From contig NZ_DF976999.1 in the NCBI RefSeq assembly GCF_001485475.2, positions 96,001 to 160,000 on the forward strand: DNA of 64,000 nucleotides. The letters run 5' to 3'. This document shows positions 61,823-64,000 of this stretch, in pieces (position 1 is the stretch's first letter; each line of letters starts with the position of its first letter). The position numbers and the translations under genes are program-made. The notes beneath the pieces were generated by a model. It did not search any database, was not told where the DNA came from, and worked only from the letters and a program-made list of their open reading frames with translations. The DNA comes from Tepidanaerobacter syntrophicus. GTDB lineage: Bacteria > Bacillota > Thermosediminibacteria > Thermosediminibacterales > Tepidanaerobacteraceae.

Positions 61823-62020
61823 CTACTTATTTGCTTCAACAATATTATATAAGTATTCTTCCCATTTCTTCGCTATAATTTTTGCATCAAAATCCAGTGC
61901 TGTTTGCCTGCCTCGTTCCGATAATAATTTTCTTAATTTTCTGTTGGAGATTAATTCGATTATTCCATACGCTAAGGAATCAATATCTCCTGGTTCAACT
62001 AGTAACATTCTTATGTTAAA
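61823..62020 (-). pseudogene. C-terminal fragment of a GT4-type glycosyltransferase
   Basis: About 61 residues remain. VEPGDIDSLAYGIIELISNR, KLRKLLSERGRQTALDFDAK and the final KKWEEYLYNIV are the C-terminal donor-site helix region of a GT4 enzyme. A stop precedes it in frame and the N-terminal ~300 residues are missing. Its neighbour upstream is also gene debris. It probably belonged to the same surface-glycan cluster as the GT2-TPR gene. Confidence 0.75.
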
Positions 62021-62088
62021 TCTTCACGCAAGTAATGAGCATTTTTGTCTTCTACATAATGTGGCAGATGTAGCGCTTCTACGCTTTG

Positions 62089-62418
62089 TTATATTCCTTC
62101 CAAAAACCCAAGGTTTCTGTCTTCAAGAGTTCCTACGACGGCCGCTCTGTCTAAAAATGAATTTGAAATTTCGCAGCTTGTTTCCGGAAGAAGGGCGCAG
62201 CTGTGGCATGCGGCGTAATTTAGGGAAAAGGTGCCTTGGCCTTTCATATTAATGCAGAGCGGATCTAATGAACACCATTTTGCTTCTTCTAACATATTGT
62301 CTAATATTTCCTGAAAGCGCTCAGGCTCTCCTTGCCGGACAAGTCCCCCAAGGCTTCCTTCTGAGTCGGGGGAAGCTGTGTATATCAAAATGCCTGCCAT
62401 TTCCATATTCTCTTTCAT
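62089..62418 (-). pseudogene. DrmB/DUF1998 C-terminal remnant (DISARM-like defence)
   Basis: About 110 residues resembling the DUF1998 C-terminus of DrmB, the helicase-associated protein of DISARM antiphage systems: ASPDSEGSLGGLVRQGEPER, WCSLDPLCINMKGQGTFSLN and AACHSCALLPETSCEISNSF with its paired cysteines, then LDRAAVVG. Complete DrmB is usually over 500 residues and accompanied by DrmA, DrmC and a methylase; none of those is visible. Probably a decayed remnant. Confidence 0.78.
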
Positions 62419-62677
62419 ATTCTTTACAAGTCATGAGTTCCTGTATAGTCTTATTTTTTTCTTCTTCATCCAGCACCCTATAGTAATTAAAAAAAGCATT
62501 AACTCCAATATCATTAGGAAATTCAAAAACATATTTCATGCCTTTGCCTCTAGATTGTGTGTCACCTCTAAGTAAAAATTGAATTCCTTCCATCGCAGCT
62601 TCCGAATTATTTAAACCTAGCTTTGAATTTCGCTTGTATTTCTCAACCAATAAATCTAAATCCTGAATAGTTTTCAT
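62321..62677 (-). pseudogene. N-terminal fragment of an unrecognised protein joined to the DrmB remnant
   Basis: 118 residues in one frame. The first ~88 (MKTIQDLDLLVEKYKRNSKL, LLRGDTQSRGKGMKYVFEFP and FFNYYRVLDEEEKNKTIQEL) look like real coding sequence. From about CKEYEREYG on, the frame is only the shadow of the DrmB remnant. It was not recognised as a named family. It seems to be the beginning of a separate gene fused by deletion to the DrmB tail. Confidence 0.5.
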
Positions 62678-63054
62678 TATCTCCTACTCCTTTTCTATAC
62701 CAAAAAATACAAATATTTATATATTTCTACAATTATACCTAAAATCCTCCCTTGCAGTGAATATTTGAGGACGATCCATTTTTGGGGACGGAGGTGAATT
62801 ATTCATTGCACTTCGTTTCATGCGGAATGACATAAACCAGGGATTTTCCCAGGCACTGCGGCACACGAGAGGGACGAAAGTTTAATTCGCAAAGGTTTTT
62901 ATATGTGTATAAGCAAGTGCCTGACTCTGTGCTCCGCAGAAGTAAGAAGGAAAATCGCATAAGGTGGCGAATTTATATAGTTATAGTTAAAGTAAAAATT
63001 TAAAAAATTTATTTATAACTAAGCTACTAAATAATTAGCAGGGGGTTTCAACAA
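62678..63054. other. 377-bp non-coding stretch between debris and DUF262 gene
   Basis: No ORF worth reporting. It contains a TTTTTGGGGACGGAGGTG stretch (62777-62794) of the type seen near REP-associated transposase sites, and a later block with GGCGAATTTATATAG. The last ~100 bp are AT-rich and should contain the promoter of the DUF262 gene. No clear tRNA or terminator was seen. Confidence 0.4.
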
Positions 63055-64000
63055 ATGCCGACTATATTTCACAGTACATCGGAAATGTTAAAAAGTTTGC
63101 TTGATTCTGTGCAAGACGGAAGAACACAACTTCCGGATTTTCAAAGGGGTTGGGTGTGGGATAATGAACGGATTCGCAAATTGCTTGTAAGTGTTCTAAA
63201 GTCGTTTCCTATCGGAGCAGTTATGCTGCTTGAAACAGGAAACCCTGATGTAAGGTTTAAGCCTCGCTTAGTTGAGGGAGTCTGCTTACCGCAGCTGCCA
63301 GAACCTCAAAGGCTTATATTAGATGGACAGCAGCGCATAACATCTTTGTATCAAGCTCTTTACTTAGATGAGCCGGTTAAAACTACTGATGTTCGCGGAA
63401 AAGAAATCAGGAGATGGTATTATTTAGATATAAATATGGCAACAGATGTAAATTCAGATAAGGATGATGCTATAATTTCGCTGCCGGAGGACAAAATATT
63501 AAGGGGCAAGGGCAATGTAGTAATAGCTGATTTTTCAACTATGGAAAAAGAATGTGAAGCCGGACTGCTTCCAGTACATTATTTATTTAAACCTGATAAA
63601 CTTTTACAGTGGCAAAATCAATATTTTAGCATTGACATGTCCCAAGAACGCTCTTTGCGATGGAGTAAGTTCATGGCAGAGGCGTTTTCAGCATTTAATA
63701 ATTATCAATTACCGGTAATAACACTTTTGAATACAACACCAAAAGAAGCTGTATGCCAAGTATTTGAAAACGTAAACACCGGCGGTGTAACTTTGACGGT
63801 GTTTGAATTACTGACAGCTTCTTTTGCAGCAGATAATTTTTCACTAAGGGATGATTGGAAATTAAGATATGAAGGCAATCCAAGCAATAGTGAAGATGTT
63901 AAAGCATTTAAGAATAATCCTATTTTATCGATATTAGAAAATACAGATTTTCTGCAGACTATTGCGCTATTAGTAACTTATAATAGAAAGAAAGATAATC
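63055..64000 (+). CDS. DUF262/GmrSD-type nuclease or ParB-like NTPase, N-terminal part
   Basis: 315 residues to the window end with no stop. The DUF262 core is clear: LPDFQRGWVWDNERIRKLL, LILDGQQRITSLYQALY with the nucleotide-binding DGQQR, and VFENVNTGGVTLTVFELLTA. DUF262 proteins such as GmrS use NTP hydrolysis to cut glucosylated phage DNA or join other defence operons. The C-terminal GmrD-like HNH (DUF1524) would be outside. Next to a DISARM remnant, a defence role is likely. Confidence 0.85.
   Translation, partial: MPTIFHSTSEMLKSLLDSVQDGRTQLPDFQRGWVWDNERIRKLLVSVLKSFPIGAVMLLETGNPDVRFKPRLVEGVCLPQLPEPQRLILDGQQRITSLYQALYLDEPVKTTDVRGKEIRRWYYLDINMATDVNSDKDDAIISLPEDKILRGKGNVVIADFSTMEKECEAGLLPVHYLFKPDKLLQWQNQYFSIDMSQERSLRWSKFMAEAFSAFNNYQLPVITLLNTTPKEAVCQVFENVNTGGVTLTVFELLTASFAADNFSLRDDWKLRYEGNPSNSEDVKAFKNNPILSILENTDFLQTIALLVTYNRKKDN

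Noticed and set aside
1-64000. CRISPR arrays, tRNA or rRNA genes
   Set aside because: No regular repeat-spacer pattern, cloverleaf or rRNA sequence was seen on reading both strands.

Overview
The window looks like a chromosome segment of an anaerobic, motile, Gram-positive bacterium of the Clostridia. The evidence is AGGAGG-type ribosome sites, a FlaG-FliD-FliS-flagellin cluster, a NhaC antiporter, a methionine gamma-lyase under sigma-54 control, and clostridial phage families. Genus is not proven; a Tepidanaerobacter/Thermoanaerobacterales-type host would fit.

1-37.6 kb: most of an HK97-fold siphophage prophage, read right to left on the minus strand. It starts with an SNF2 helicase broken by an 8-bp insertion. 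Early and replication genes follow: a DUF, a family A DNA polymerase, an antirepressor, a primase-helicase, a GTTACC iteron field, VRR-NUC and an ArpU-like late regulator. Two late promoters share an identical 19-bp tandem-repeat activator site. Then come HNH, a probable cos region and TerS. A modification cassette sits between TerS and TerL: two ParB-methyltransferase fusions, a pseudo-amidoligase, DUF6329, DUF4314, an amidoligase, a GGCT and DUF5049. TerL, portal, protease, capsid, connectors, tail (with a programmed -1 frameshift in the tail chaperone), a GH18 tail protein, holin, amidase and the first codons of a serine integrase complete it.

4.9-7.1 kb: a plus-strand erm resistance cassette lies inside the tail module. 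It has a consensus promoter, a 9-codon leader peptide (MYGIFRIRK), a terminator-type attenuator and an Erm methyltransferase. A 1,190-bp IS6/IS240-like element with 8-bp target duplications (GAAAAACG) splits attenuator from gene.

37.7-44.5 kb: an AT-rich regulatory and defence block. A long ImmA/IrrE-type protease and a small XRE regulator diverge from a 16-bp-arm palindrome. A type III restriction-modification operon follows, with its mod gene frameshifted by one base. The right prophage end probably lies in or beside this block.

44.6-61.8 kb: host genes. These are rlmD, a chemotaxis receptor, trmL, a histidinol-phosphatase-type PHP protein, nhaC and mgl, the latter with a -24/-12 promoter and an upstream palindrome array next to a TyrR-like activator. 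A small zinc-ribbon gene behind a 121-nt structured leader, the flagellar filament cluster with a sigma-28-type promoter, and a GT2-TPR glycosyltransferase complete it.

61.8-64 kb: gene debris (a GT4 tail, and a DrmB/DUF1998 C-terminus from a DISARM-like system) next to a DUF262/GmrSD-type gene that runs off the window, suggesting an eroding defence island.
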